Below, one piece after another: positions 24,029 to 37,769 of a DNA stretch of 64,000 bases. The stretch comes from Aristolochia californica (lineage: Eukaryota > Streptophyta > Magnoliopsida > Piperales > Aristolochiaceae): assembly GCA_029961685.1 (NCBI GenBank), contig JARWKL010000007.1, positions 5,476,708 through 5,540,707 of the forward strand, read 5' to 3'. The notes under the pieces were generated by a model. It saw nothing but the letters and a program-made list of their open reading frames with translations. It was not told where the DNA came from and did not search any database. Numbering within the stretch: position 1 is the stretch's first letter; every line of letters starts with the position of its first letter. The translations under genes and the position numbers were made by a program.

Positions 24029-24217
24029 GACATTCAATTACAGAGGATTATGCTCCACAATTACAGGAGCTAATCAAACCCCATCATACCTATTTTGTAC
24101 AAATCACAATTTCTGTAATCAATTGTAATATCTGTAATTGATATACATACATCTATAAATTAATAGAAGAACTCACCCGAGAGTGTGGTGAATTTTCCAA
24201 TCTTCTCAATCTTCTCA
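23989..24217 (+). repeat. 3' LTR of Copia-1
   Basis: 229 bp, matching the 5' LTR closely. The pol frame runs into its first bases, ending at 24028. Confidence 0.93.
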
Positions 24218-24284
24218 CTTTGGTCATGGAAGCTTTGTCCTTGAAGTAGCCTATGATGTCGCGGAAGCTGGCAGACCTACCCAT

Positions 24285-25555
24285 TAGGTTAAGAGAGAAA
24301 TCAGAGAAGAAAAGAGAGGAGACTTCATAATGAAGGTTCTTAGCTAGTTCTGTGACGTATGGAGATAAACACTACAAAGAAGTTTTCAATTATAAGGATA
24401 GTAATCACCGATCAGACATTTATAACAATGATCATGACTGTTGATGGTTGGACAACAGTTCTGCCGACGGTCAAAAGTAGATTATTCACCTTCAGAGTTT
24501 ATTTAAACGGATGAAACAGGTGAGATCTAACCATAATAATGTTTATTCCTGCAGTTCGTTTTGTTGCAACTTGCAGCATCTGATCAGCTTAATTTGAACA
24601 ATTAATGGAGTAGAATGCTTGCCAGAATTTGCCATTTTTAACATTCCAATTTTTTTTTTCCCCCATAAACCAGAAATTGCTAGATGCTTCAATGAATACT
24701 GAGGGCCAAAACGGAGCAATATTCCTAAAAGTTATTACGATCGGAGAAACGTATCCCTGAATGAAGCAAGACGACCGGCAAAACAACCGTTTTGCAAAAC
24801 ACAGCGGAGAAACATCTACTCATCTCTGTCTTTCAGTTTCTGACGTGGTTGATATGTTGCTTTCCAAATAAGTGCCGAAGCAAAACCTTTAGAGCAGCTT
24901 CATATTTTTTTCTATGGTTCCTACTTACAGTACAGAAAGGACAACGTAACCACCCATTTGTAAAGTGAAGCCGACTACACAGGATTTCAATTACCTCCTA
25001 AAACAAAACGAAAATTGGTGTCAAGATTTAAGAAGGTTTAAGTAATCTGATGATAGGAACTGCTTAACAGTGCTCTACTCGAAGGAATCTGACACTTGTT
25101 GGTGGCAGCTTCATAGTACTCAAGTTGTTCTTGTTCCTCCCACCTTGGTCCATCATAGCATTTTTGTATTTTAGAATACATATTTTGTATATATTCAATC
25201 GTATAAATATCATTTTAATATTTTATTTTTATTAAATATTTTAAAAGACTATTGACATACTCTATCCCTTCTCTCATGAACTAGGAAGCATTAAGCTCAG
25301 CTTAATAAAGTCTTGATGATCCATTAATTTAAACCCTGATAGGAGGGTTCAAATGCATACAGTGGATTCGAAAGATTTTCAAAACCAGGTGCCTTGGCTA
25401 CATATACTTCATCTTTTAGGAGTACATTTGGAAAAACAAACGTTACATCTATTTAAGGGCTTCTCTAAAATATTTCCAATCTATTTGAGAGATAAATGCT
25501 TGATTTACTTCTCTAAAACCATGAGTATTGATAAGACCTTGGTTTATTGCAAAAG
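24285..25555. other. Intergenic region upstream of the ANTH gene and downstream of the reductase
   Basis: The former ANTH promoter would lie directly right of 24284. The rest is AT-rich, with the reductase 3' untranslated region near 25555. Open frames are short and show no recognisable domain. Confidence 0.5.
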
Positions 25556-27102
<1,547 letters not shown>

Positions 27103-27582
27103 TGTTTCTTTCTCTCTGCGCCTATGAGCCGAAAGAGGCCTCTCACCCTTTAATAGACTTTTCTCTAATAAATCTCTCTCTTGGTAGGGAATGCTCAAAC
27201 GTCTTGGACCATTCGTGATTCACGTGAAAAAAAACCCTTGTATGGTTGTAGCTTTGGAACAAAGTAACGGGAAAGGCTACTCAAATGCAGCCCTAGGTAA
27301 CTTGGAATGATGTCGAATTCAACAAAAATACAAATAACTTCTGCCCATAAAATTATTATCTCTTTGGCTTCTCTGACTCAAACTTATGAATAAATTTATG
27401 ACAAAAATACATGAAAGCAACATCCCTTGGAACGGTGGATGTTAGAGTTTAGCTTTCTGCTACCTAACATATCGGTATTCTGAATAATATTAGGTACGCG
27501 TTTGACAATACTCCGACCCTCAACGCAGGACCAAGACAAGAGGTGTCCCAAGTCTTTTAACTTTTACAATCCAACGAACACT
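27103..27582. other. Spacer between reductase and dioxygenase genes
   Basis: 480 bp holding the reductase promoter and leader (next to 27102) and the dioxygenase 3' untranslated region (next to 27583). No repeat or other gene seen. Confidence 0.5.
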
Positions 27583-28971
27583 TTAGAGTCTAACCAAATC
27601 CAAGCAAGACTTTCCATCAAGCCTGTGGCTCTGCTGAAACTGCAAGTACTCTCTATATTTCATTTCACGGTATGCAGGAGGGTGGAGCTCGGACTCAACC
27701 AGTGCCGGGGCCGGAGCAACAAGGCTGTCCAGAGGTGGTCCGGTTGCTATGCCGATGGATATCCTCGTTCCTTCATTGTTCACCATGGCTCGGTGCAGAA
27801 CACTCTTGTACCTTCCATTGCTCACTATCTGCCCAGAAAAATATCTAGAATAAGATCGGCCTTCCTGGTTCTCCTTTTCCAGTATCTTTAAAAAAAAAAA
27901 AGAGCAATAACTTGATATACCTCAAGGTGATCTCCTATATTCACTAAGAAAGAGTTGGGAACCGACTGTATCTGGACCCACAGTCCATCGTGCAGCACCT
28001 GGAGCCCATCGCCGCGATTCTCAATCAAAATTGTCAGTAACCCATGATCAGAGTGAGATGGCATGCCAAGTGCGAGCTCAGGCTGTGGGCAAGGTGGATA
28101 TAGATTGCATGCGAGTACCTGCAACCCCTGGTCGAGACCTAAAGCTTTCTCGATGTAACCTTCATCTAATCCCAAGCTCTCTGATATTCCTCCGAGTAAA
28201 ATTCTAGCCATCTTTCTTAAAGTTGTTGAATACTCGAATGAGATTTCTCTGATAAAATAAAAAAAAGATTACGATTATATTATTATACGTAAAAATATGA
28301 TATCCATGAGGTGGTAGTTGAAAAGACGATATATATATAAAGTAATTGAAATGACCCTAACTTTTTTAAACATGTTTCCTATCTGGGTGATTAAATACCT
28401 GAAATTCGACGGTTTCGAAGGGGAATGGAAGTTGGGATGCACGAACATCTTAACAAAATCCCTCCAGTACGAAAGCTTCTCCACTGAAGTGTTGAAACTA
28501 GTCCCACATCGTATGGGATCCAACAGGTCCTTCCCTGCATACTCCCTCTTCTCCTCTTCCGGCATATTGAAGAAGGCCGTGCATACCTCCATCATGGCCT
28601 CCCTCAGTTCCTCCGGCACCCCGTGATTTATCACCTGTTATCCGTATATACTTCTCATCACCAAACGACTTGGAAAAGAAAATGTATCATCTATTGCAGA
28701 CAATAATATATCACAGGCTTACCATGAAGAATCCCCATTCACGGCAAGCATCACCGAGGTCCCGAACAACCTGTGAGCGTTGAGCTGGATTACCAGAGGA
28801 AAAAAGGGAGAAATCGATGGTGGGGATAGAGACAGACGGGGCACGAACGAGTGGGTCCTCGGTAGCCGGGAGAACATATCTCAATGGAAGTTCAGTGAGA
28901 GTGAAAGAATCCGTGAGATGTTTGACGGTGCTACTGGGAAGGGGCTGAACATGACTGGGAGGCGAGGCCAT
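27583..28971 (-). CDS. 2-oxoglutarate/Fe(II)-dependent dioxygenase
   Basis: A soluble oxygenase of the plant DOXC class that couples oxidation of 2-oxoglutarate to hydroxylation or desaturation of a small molecule. Four exons on the minus strand: 28723-28971, 28399-28634, 27921-28248 and 27583-27828, giving 352 residues, a usual length. N-terminal DIOX_N domain (SIPTIDFSLF, then CREWGFFMVINHGVPEEL). The iron ligands are His227 and Asp229 (SHSDHGLLTIL) and His283 (SVLHRAMV); Arg293 and Ser295 (TRISIG) bind 2-oxoglutarate. An in-frame Met at 29028 exists, but the Met at 28971 fits the family start. It resembles the 2-ODD19/DMR6-like branch by memory; the substrate is not inferable. A related broken copy lies at 41.3-43.7 kb. 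Confidence 0.92.
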
Positions 28972-29559
28972 TGCTGATACTCTGTCAGAGTGTGTGCGTC
29001 TGTGTATGGATTTGCTTAAAAAGTTCAATCCCAGGTACTGGAAACTTGATGGTCAGGCTGCAGTCTGCATCTTGATGGTCCTTGCATCGTTCGGAGCCAC
29101 TCGTGTCTGTCAATCTCTGCAGCACGACATCGTGTATTGTCCGACAGATAGGAGCAGCTCTAGGAAGAAATTATTTTCGGTGGAAAAGTCGGGTAGGACT
29201 CGTATTTCATATGAGTTAGAAGATGATGAAAGGAGAACTACTTGCTTTTCACGTGATGAAAGGACAAACTGGTGCTTCTTTCACATGAATAAGCACGAGA
29301 GAACTGTATTACATCATGAAAGGAGAGATTAGGACTTCATATAGAGTCCACATGTTTCTCATGTTCACTAAACGGAAGGAGAGACTGAGGCAGATGAAAA
29401 GTCCCATTCAGTCAATCTACGGCTCCTGTCTCTTCTGAAAATCAAGCCTATCCTTTCAACTAAAACTCATCTTCTCATCTAGAGTAGGGCACCTCTACTT
29501 AGTCCAAACGAAGAACTACAACCCCCAAAGTTCTCGATAATCCCCCTAATCAACTGCAA
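28972..29559. other. Upstream region of the dioxygenase
   Basis: This contains the dioxygenase promoter. Near 29220-29330 the phrase CATGATGAAAGGA-like (GATGAAAGGAGA, GATGAAAGGACA, CATGAAAGGAGA) is repeated three times. No gene seen. Confidence 0.5.
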
Positions 29560-29838
29560 GTAAGCGACTTGCTGCTTTTTGCCTCTCCTAATTTCTATCC
29601 ATAACCCATTCAGTTGCTGCCTCAGTTAATTAAGGTCATTTCCAGGAGTCTGCCCTACCCAACCATTCCCCTACCTTGACCCACTATCCATCAAGCTATT
29701 CTGAAATGATGTTTCACCTCAATAATACGCGCAGACCCCATATCCATCAACCACACTGAAGAAACACCTTACCGAATATTTCAAATCAAACTCGATGAGT
29801 CTGTCTTGGACTATAAATTGCTTTACAAAGTCTACGAT

Positions 29839-30082
29839 GAAAGAGAGATCAATTCTGAATCACAACCACAAAAAAGTTAGAAAGAGAGGTCAATTCTGAT
29901 TCACAACCACAAAAAAGTTTGAAAGAGAGGTATATAAATTGCTTTTGGAAGTCTACGTTGAAAGAGAGATCAATTCTGATTCACAACCACAAAAAAGTTT
30001 GAAAGAGAGGTCAATTCAGATTCACAACCACAAAAAAGTTTGAAACAGAGGTCAATTATGATTCACAACTAACAAAAAGTAA
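29839..30082. repeat. 41-bp tandem repeat inside the copia relic
   Basis: Units start near 29839, 29880, 29960, 30001 and 30042 with GAAAGAGAGGTCAATTC and end CACAAAAAAGTTT, period 41. The block 29921-29959 instead repeats the flanking phrase ATAAATTGCTTT...GTCTACG found at about 29814-29838, so a larger segment was also duplicated. Confidence 0.85.
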
Positions 30083-30639
30083 GATAAATATTGAATTAAG
30101 ATGAACCATATGTGAAAAAGTCTCAGCATAATCCACATATTAATCTAGGTATAGCCCTTGGCAACCAAGCAAGCGTTATATCAATTTATAGAACCCTCTT
30201 AAGTTGTATTTCATTCTATAGACACACAGAACTACCAACAGGTAAATCAAATAACTCTCAAGTACCCTGAGAAATCAATGCATCCATCTAGTCATCCATA
30301 GTAGGTTTCCACTAATTGGACAATAATGCTTCCGACACAAACTTAAGAATAGAAATAGTAGACAAAGAAGAGACAAAAACACAAAATGAAGGAGACAAAT
30401 GAGAATAGGTAATGTATTCTGACATATGATACCCAACACTATGCTTCAAGCGAGAACCGTGTGCAAGAAAATTGGAAGAGGAAGATAAAAAAACAAGTAT
30501 GAACTTACTAGATCCACCGCCGAAGAGATAGTCATGGGAACGAGCAAAAAGAGAGGCTTCATCACCAATAACTCTATAGGACTATCCTTTGTAAGACTAG
30601 TGATACAAACATTTATTCATTTCCATTATTTTGATGATA

Positions 30640-31990
30640 ATAAAATGGATAGGTTGACCGTCTGCTACTAACGGTGTTATCAATTTATTTTAGACTCATA
30701 CCTCCCAACAAAAATATTGTAAAGTTTAATAGCAAAAGCTCAAGAAAAAAAAATCAATCAAGTTGCCAAGTCAAAACCCGAAGAAAAGAAAAAATACATT
30801 GAAGATTATTGTTGAGAAGAATAACTTAAACAAAGAAGAAGATCAAAGACTTGAAAACTTAATAGTAAAAGTCAAATAAAAATATCTCAAGAACTCTAGC
30901 CATGTAAAGAAATAGTCAAGCAAACTTCAATTCTTAAACACATTTATGTTATGTAGCTTTAAAGCATAAAAATATTTCAACACCATATTTTAATCAAATG
31001 TTTATATATTAACAATTCTTAGCCGCATTTATGTTATGGATCTTTAGTGTATGAAACGATTTTAAAATAGTATATTGGCATATGACATGATCGATCAACC
31101 TACATGGGCTTGATCCATCACCCAAAATGTAGTATGGCATAACCTATAAAGCATGATTGATCATCCCATGTTGCATAATCGATCATACTACATAGCCAAT
31201 TCTATAAAATATGATCGATCAATCAAATTGGGTTTATCAATCAATGAGTTTTCTAGAAGGTTGAAAACTCATTGATTGATGTACTGATCGATCAATAGGC
31301 TTAGGAAACCTAAAACATATAGCCATTATATATGGTTAATACAACATACTTTCCAGTGATTGATCAATACTTTTTGTAACTTTTTGTTAATGGGCAAAAA
31401 TTGCTAGTTTTTGTAACATACCAAAACTCTAAATAACTGTTTTTGAGATTCAAATTCCTATTTTACCTATAGAAGAGAAAACCAAAAAATTCCAAATCTT
31501 TCTTTTTTCTTCACTCTCTTTGTATTCAAAGTTCCATCAAGCTCCTATACATCTCATATCTCAGGCTTAAAGTTTTGGAGGATTGGATATCACTTGGAAA
31601 AGGACTGTCTTCGGAAACAAAATCGTAAGTTTATTTTAATCTTTTGTATTTTATACTTTCTTTCAGAAGTTCCCTAGTACTTCAAAGCTAGAAAAATGGG
31701 TATTTTAGAGCCTGAAATCAAGAAAGGGAGTGTTATATGGAGCTGAAATCTAATTTGTATTGAATCTCTTGGGGAGAGATCAAATCTACAATTAGGAATT
31801 ACACATGGTTTACAAAGAGTCAGAATATCTTTGTATTTTTCAATTAATAAAGCAATTAGTAGATTTTTTTCAAGCAAGGGTTTTTGGGTAGTGACTACTT
31901 TTAGGGGAACATTGAGAACAAAAAATATTCTCCTATGGCATATATTTATTTTATTATTTGTCAAATTTTACTTTAGCACACCATGCACAT
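30640..31990. other. Non-copia segment interrupting the old copia relic
   Basis: Between the reverse transcriptase (to about 30330, plus linker) and integrase C-terminus (from about 32000) lie roughly 1.3 kb with no copia reading. The part 31080-31380 is rich in TGATCGATCA-type palindromes. No long frame was recognised. It may be a solo LTR or other nested insertion; its ends were not found. Confidence 0.45.
31236..31280. repeat. Perfect 18-bp inverted repeat (hairpin)
   Basis: ATCAATCAATGAGTTTTC (31236-31253) is exactly complementary to GAAAACTCATTGATTGAT (31263-31280) around a 9-base loop (TAGAAGGTT). There is no U-rich tail or similar context to call it a terminator. Confidence 0.9.
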
Positions 31991-32894
31991 TAAAGTTTTA
32001 ACTTAAAATCTCAAGTTACCCTCCTCTTGAGAATCCACCTGGGTCAATATCCTCCAATAGACCAGCAATAGCACCTCCCCCTAACTAGAAGTAGTATTTG
32101 TAGGTACAAGAACAAGCAAAGACATATAGGGAACTAGAAGACGTAAGACAAGATGAACCAAAGTATGAAATATGCTAAAACAAAATGACATCAATAGGAA
32201 TGAAAATTTTTGAAGAACGAGGATCATAACAGTGATATCTCTTTTGGGTGAGAAAATACCCAAAACACACATTTGATTGCACATGGATACCATTTATTCA
32301 TCAAAATGCTTACCTGAACAAAGCAAGTCCAACTAAACACACAACGGCAACTCAAATAACCGAAAATGATGCTAAAGAACCCAAAAATGAATTTGGGCAT
32401 ACAAAATAGATGAAGGAACCATGTTAATCAAGTAACATGCAATAAGAAATGCTTCTCCCCAAAAAATACATTGAAACGCATATATGAAAAAATAACAAGA
32501 GAGCAACATTAAGCAAAATGTTTGTTCTTTCTCTCGGTCACTCCATTCTACTGGGAAATATACACACACACAGTCTGGTAAATAATATCATGCAAAGAAT
32601 AAAAATAAGCAAATTTGGAATTGATGTATTTTTACCATTATTAATTCATATGCAAATTTTGAATAGAAATATCAAACAGTGTTTTTAGTTCACAATGAAA
32701 TTGATTAAATATGCCAAACACTTATATCTTTGTCTTTAACAAATAAACCCAAATGGTTTAGCTAAAATAATCAATAAAGGTCACAAAATACTAACAAATA
32801 AAAAGATTAGTAACCAACATGGATCCCAAACCTTAGAATGAACAAAATGAAATGGAGAACTCTTATCATCAACCCTATGAAAATAGGGAGAATG

Positions 32895-33709
32895 TGTTAG
32901 GGAATCCCTATGTTTGAAAAGTCAAGGGATATATAGGGAATTTTTTTTGTTTCTTTATGAGGTTGGAGTGTGGAACACTCAAACTCATTAAATTCTTCCT
33001 TAGTTTTTATTTCCCTTCCCTCCCGACGATTTTGGATTGCCGTGCGTGATTTTTGACAATGCGAAAAAACCAGAGAAACAGAAACGTTCGGATTTTTTTC
33101 CTTTGAAGCTCTTTGAAGATTTGTTTTTCAGAGAGAGAGAGAAAGCTTCGTGCTTCAAGTTTGTACGACCGATAGAGTGAGAAATCACTTCCTTTCCCGT
33201 CGAGATGTTGCTGCAGAAATAGAGCTCTCTGCTTGCCGTCGTTGTGCTGCTCTGGCGTTGCGTGATTCCTCTCGTTGGCATCTCTATCCTCAGTGTAGAG
33301 TGAGAGAGACCAGAGAAGGAAGAAGGGCGTTGTATCCTCAGTGTAGAGGGAGAGAGAGAAGGAGAGGAAGAAGGAACGCCTCCGCAGAGGCGTTGACTGG
33401 TTTGTTTTATTACTGACCGTGTGCTGTTTGTTTCATGTTGTTTCTGACCGGTGCTATTTGGGTGTCGGCGAGTCTCAGGTCTTTATACAAGTTACATTGT
33501 TCCTTCTTTTACAAATCTGTATTTATTTATCTGCAGTGGTAGATTAATGTATGGATTGTATGGATAAAAAATTGTAAACATTGAGCGATATTCCCTATTA
33601 AAGAATTATCATCAGTAGCTGTGGACGTAGCCCGATTTGGGTGAACCACGTTAAATCTATGTATTTAATTTTGCTCCCTAGATATAATTTGATTTGTATA
33701 ATCCTATCA
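32895..33709 (+). repeat. 5' LTR of Copia-2
   Basis: 815 bp. It contains GA-rich stretches and no gene; open frames at 33000-33416 are chance frames within the LTR. Confidence 0.93.
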
Positions 33710-33759
33710 AATTGGTATCAGAGCTTGGTTATACAGAAAGTCAAATTTGAGTGGGAGCA

Positions 33760-36700
33760 ATGGTTGCAGATGAAGGGAAGTTAAAAATTGAAAAGTTCAA
33801 TGGGTCAGATTTTAGTTTCTGGAAAATGCAGATAGAGGATTATCTGTATCAGAAAAATTTATACCTACCGCTTGATGGAGTCAAGCCAGACAGTATGAAG
33901 GATGAAGAGTGGAACCTCCTTGATAGGAAAGCCCTTGGATTCATCCGACTGTCATTATCCCGCAATGTTGCATTTAACATAGCAAAAGAGAAGACCACAA
34001 CGGGTCTCATGAAGGCTCTCGCAAATATGTATGAGAAGCCGTCAGCCTCAAATAAGGTGCATTTGATGAGGCGACTATTCAATTTGCGGATGACAGAAGG
34101 AGCATCAGTAGCTCAACATATAAACGAACTCAATATCATTACATCCCAATTGAGTTCAGTCGAAATTGAATTCGACGATGAAGTACAAGCATTGATACTT
34201 TTGTCTTCCTTGCCAGAGAGTTGGAATGCCACTGTTACAGCAGTGAGCAGTTCATCAGGAAGCAATAAGTTAAAATTCAATGATGTACGTGATCTAGTTC
34301 TCAGTGAAGAGATCAGAAGAAAATCGTCGGGTGAAGGGACGATTTCTTCAGCATTGTCTACAGAGGCAAGAGGAAGAACAGGAGAAAATAGACCAGGAAG
34401 GTCAACTCATCGAGGCACTTCTCAAAATAGAAGGTCTCAATCAAGAAACCCAAACAGACCTCAGAATAGAAGGTCTCAATCCAGGAACCCAAATAGATCT
34501 CAGAACTCAAATGTCAAGTGTTGGAACTGTGGGAAAAACGGGCACTACAAAAGTCAATGTAATAGTGCACCGAAGGATCAGGAGGCGAAGGTAGAAGCAA
34601 ATGTTGCTCCCTCCTCAGGGAATGATGCTGCATTGATATGCTCTCTGGAGAGCAAGGAGTCTTGGGTATTAGACTCTGGAGCATTGTTCCATGCTACCTC
34701 GCAGAAAGAGCTCTTTGAGAAATATGAGTCCAAGAACCTTGGTAAGGTATATCTCGGTGATGATCAACCGTGTGATATAGTAGGCAAAGGTGTAGTGAAG
34801 ATCTAGTTGAATGGGTCTGTATGGGAGCTGAAAAATGTCAGGCACATTCCTGACCTGAGAAAGAACTTAATCTCAGTAGGGCAGCTAGCCAGTGAAGGCT
34901 ACACCACAACCTTCCATGGTGATGATTGGAAGATTGCGAAGGGTGCATTGGTGGTTGCACGAGGAAAGAAGAGTGGTACTCTCTACATGACAGCATAAGC
35001 ATGTTGTACCATTACTGCTGCAACAAGCAACCAAGGTTCCAACCTGTGGCACCAGATACTAGGCCACATGAGTGAGAAAGGAATGAAGATTATGCATTCC
35101 ATGGGGAAATTATCAGAGCTACAATCAGTAGAAATTGATATGTGCGAGGATTACATACTTGGAAAACAGAAGAGAGTTAGGTTTCAGACACATGGCAGAG
35201 CTCCGAAGAAGGAAAGGCTAGAGCTCGTCCATTCTGATGTCTGGGGGACAACAACTATTTCATCCATTGGTGGAAAACACTACTTTGTGACATTCATCGA
35301 TGATCATTCACGGAAGGTATGGGTTTACTTCCTAAGTCACAAGTCTGAAGTGTTTGATACCTTCAGAAGATGGAAAGCCATGGTTGAAAATGAAACAGGA
35401 CTTAAGATCAAAAAGTTGAGAACTGATAATGGTGGTGAATATGAAGACACCAGATTCAAGAAGTTCTGTTATGATAATGGGATCCGCATGGAGAGAATCG
35501 TGCCAGGTACGCCTCAACACAATGGTGTAGCTGAGCGTATGAACAAAACTTTGACTGAGAGAGCCAGAAGTATACGTATGCAGTCAGGCCTACCAACGCA
35601 CTTCTGGGCAGAAGCAGTCAACACAGTAGCTTATTTGATCAACCGAGGTCCATCAGTTCCACTGGAATACAGAATACCAGAAGAGGTATGGAGCGGAAAA
35701 GAAGTAAGACTCACACCTTAAAGTTTTCGGTTGTATGGCGTATGTGCATATCAGTGATCAAGGCATGAATAAGCTTGATCCCAAATCCAAGAAATGTACC
35801 TTCATCGGTTATGGCGAGGATGAATTTGGATATCGCATATGGGATGATGAAAACAAAAAGGTGATTCGCAGCAGGGATGTGATTTTCAGTGAAAGGGTGA
35901 TGTACAAGGACAGACACACTACAGATGATAATAACTCACTAGAGAGTGAGCTTGTATATGTAGATTTGAATGATGTCCCAGATGACTCTGTAGAAAGCCC
36001 TCAGACAGAAGAATCTGTTGAACAGAGTAGTGCACACCAGTCCGACATATTACAGTCCCCTGTTCCAGCTCCGATATTGAGAAGATCTTCTCGACCTCAT
36101 GTGCCTAATAGGAGATACATCAATTATCTATTGTTGACTGATGGAGGAGAACCTGAATGCTATGAAGAGGCATGTCAGACTGAAGATGCTAGCAAGTGGG
36201 AGCTTGCTATGAAAGATGAGATGAATTCTTTAATCTCAAACCAGACATGGGAACTAGTTGAGTTACCCATAGGGAAGAAGGCACTCCATAACAAATGGGT
36301 GTATCGGGTGAAAGAGGAGCATAATGGCTCTAAGAGATACAAAGCCCGATTGGTTGTCAAAGGATTCCAACAGAATGAAGGAATCGATTACACTGTCATC
36401 TTTTCTCCCGTTGTGAAGCTCACCACTATCAAAACAGTGTTGAGCATTGTTGCCATTGAAGATCTCTATCTAGAGCAGTTAGATGTGAAAACTGCATTTC
36501 TTCACGGAGACTTAGATGAGGAGTTATATATGCATCAACCAGAAGGTTTCTCAGAAAAGAAGAAAGAGAATATGGTGTGCAAACTCCAAAAGAGCCTATA
36601 TGGTTTGAAACAGGCTCCAAGACAGTGGTACAAGAAGTTTGATAGTTTCATGCATAAGGAAGGTTTCCAGAAGTGCAATGCCGATCACTGTTGCTACTTC

Positions 36701-37699
36701 AAAAGGTACATATCTAGTTATATCATTTTACTACTTTATGTCGATGATATGTTAGTAGTTGGGTCAGATATGGATGAGATCAGAAACTTGAAACGGCAAT
36801 TGTCAAAAGAATTTGACATGAAGGATTTGGGTCCAGCTAAGAAGATTCTCGGAATGCAAATCACAAGAGATAAGCAAATTGGAGTATTGCAGTTATCTCA
36901 AGCAGAGTACATTACTCGTGTTTTGCAGAGATTCAACATGAGCAATGCCAAGCCAGTTGGCACACCCTTGGACAAACACTTATGTCTATCCAAGGATCAG
37001 TCTCCTCACACGGAAGAAGAGAGAGAGCTAATGGATAAGGTTCCATATGCCTCAGTCATTGGAAGTTTGATGTATGCAATGGTCTGTACGAGACCAGATA
37101 TTAGTCATGCAGTGGGAGCCATTAGCAGATTTATGTCAAACCCAGGTGAGACCTATTGGAAGGCAGTAAAGTGGATCTTGAGATATCTGCGTGGCACCAC
37201 AGATAAGTGTTTGCACTTTGGCAAAGGTGAATTGCAAGTGCAAGGGTACACAGATGCAGATTTTGCAGGAGAAGTTGATCACCGGAGAAGCACCACTGGT
37301 TATGTCTTTACCGTGGGCACAACAGCTGTCAGTTGGATGTCGTAGATACAGAAGATTGTTGCATTATCCACCACTGAAGCTGAATATATAGCTATAACAG
37401 AAGCCAGTAAAGAAATGATATGGCTTCAAGGATTGTTAACCGAGCTTGGTTTCGAGCAAAGGATGAATGCCTTGCATAGTGATAGTTAGAGTGTGATACA
37501 TCTGGCAAAGAATTCTGCATTTCATTCTAGAACCAAGCACATTAGTCTTCGTTATCATTTCATCAGATCTTTGTTAGAGGATGAGGTGTTAATGCTGAAG
37601 AAGATCCAAGGTAATAGAAATCCTGCGGACATGCTAACAAAGTCGGTGACTATTGATAAACTGAAGCTATGTTCAGCTTCAGTTGGTCTGCAAGAATGA
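33760..37699 (+). pseudogene. Copia-2 gag-pol polyprotein (few stops)
   Basis: First ATG of the frame is at 33760 (MVADEGKLKIEKFNGSDFS). Gag is followed by an Arg/Ser/Asn-rich linker with a duplicated RRSQSRNPNR, zinc knuckle CWNCGKNGHYKSQC, protease WVLDSGALFHAT (LDSGA retained), integrase (HSDVWGTTTISSIGGKHYF, TPQHNGVAERMNKTL), reverse transcriptase (LYVDDMLVVGS, near 36735-36765) and RNase H (GYTDADFAGEVDHRRSTTGY), ending at 37699. Lesions are few: stop at 34804-34806, stop at 34996-34998, a frame change near 35720, and stops near 37343 and 37487. It is the best preserved polyprotein in the window. Confidence 0.93.
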
Positions 37700-37769
37700 A
37701 GAGACCTAGATAAAGCTACTGCATTGATATGTGTGAAGACAAATTGATATCAGTCTTCAAGTGGGAGAT

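Larger units (their letters stand above)
19569..24217 (+). mobile_element. Ty1/copia LTR retrotransposon, complete but inactive (Copia-1)
   Basis: The LTRs lie at 19569-19796 and 23989-24217. Both start TGTTGAAG and end TTCTCA, and by eye differ at about nine bases and one indel. The 5-bp target duplication CTTTG is at 19564-19568 and 24218-24222. A primer-binding site TGGTATCAGAGC (19797) follows the 5' LTR, and a G-rich polypurine tract (CGGGGGGC, 23981-23988) precedes the 3' LTR. It inserted within a coding codon of the ANTH gene. The related remnant at 13.2-14.5 kb belongs to the same family. Confidence 0.95.
18950..24284 (-). pseudogene. ANTH-domain (AP180 N-terminal homology) clathrin-assembly-type gene, split by a copia element
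   Basis: The start codon is at 24284 (minus), giving MGRSASFRDIIGYFKDKASM. The frame is interrupted after about 22 codons by the copia element 19569-24217 and resumes at 19563 with ATLLSKPNSPSPTLAAAC then EALMDRLN. A 14-bp tandem duplication (19470-19497) shifts the frame. The next block (19445-19050) is long and clear: LKCLISIHCIIRSGSFILQ, GGRNYLNL-like GRNYLNLTNF, and SLWVRWYARVLEQML. Further frame changes follow (EEVLVRV, RERLGFFSFAESVELGC). The layout matches small plant ANTH proteins such as Arabidopsis At4g40080, which bind phosphoinositides and clathrin coats in endocytosis. The gene is dead in this haplotype. Where the original stop lay is uncertain. Confidence 0.83.
29560..32889 (-). 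mobile_element. Old degraded copia relic, 3' part (pol)
   Basis: Read on the minus strand: integrase at about 32889-32000 (SPFHFVHSKVWDPCW, then FWGEAFLIACYLINMVPSSI, then HCYDPRSSKIFI), and reverse transcriptase at about 30330-29790 (MDALISQG-like, VAKGYT-like, and RLCKAIYS in place of LYGLKQ). Stops and frame changes are everywhere. The region 30640-31990 does not fit and looks inserted. The gag and protease part continues beyond a younger copia at 38587-39520. Confidence 0.78.

Noticed and set aside
29839..30082. CRISPR array
   Set aside because: The 41-bp units are contiguous without unique spacers, and the DNA is plant nuclear; it is a minisatellite in a transposon relic.
33751..33760. 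GTG start for Copia-2 gag
   Set aside because: The in-frame ATG at 33760 is the natural start in a plant element.
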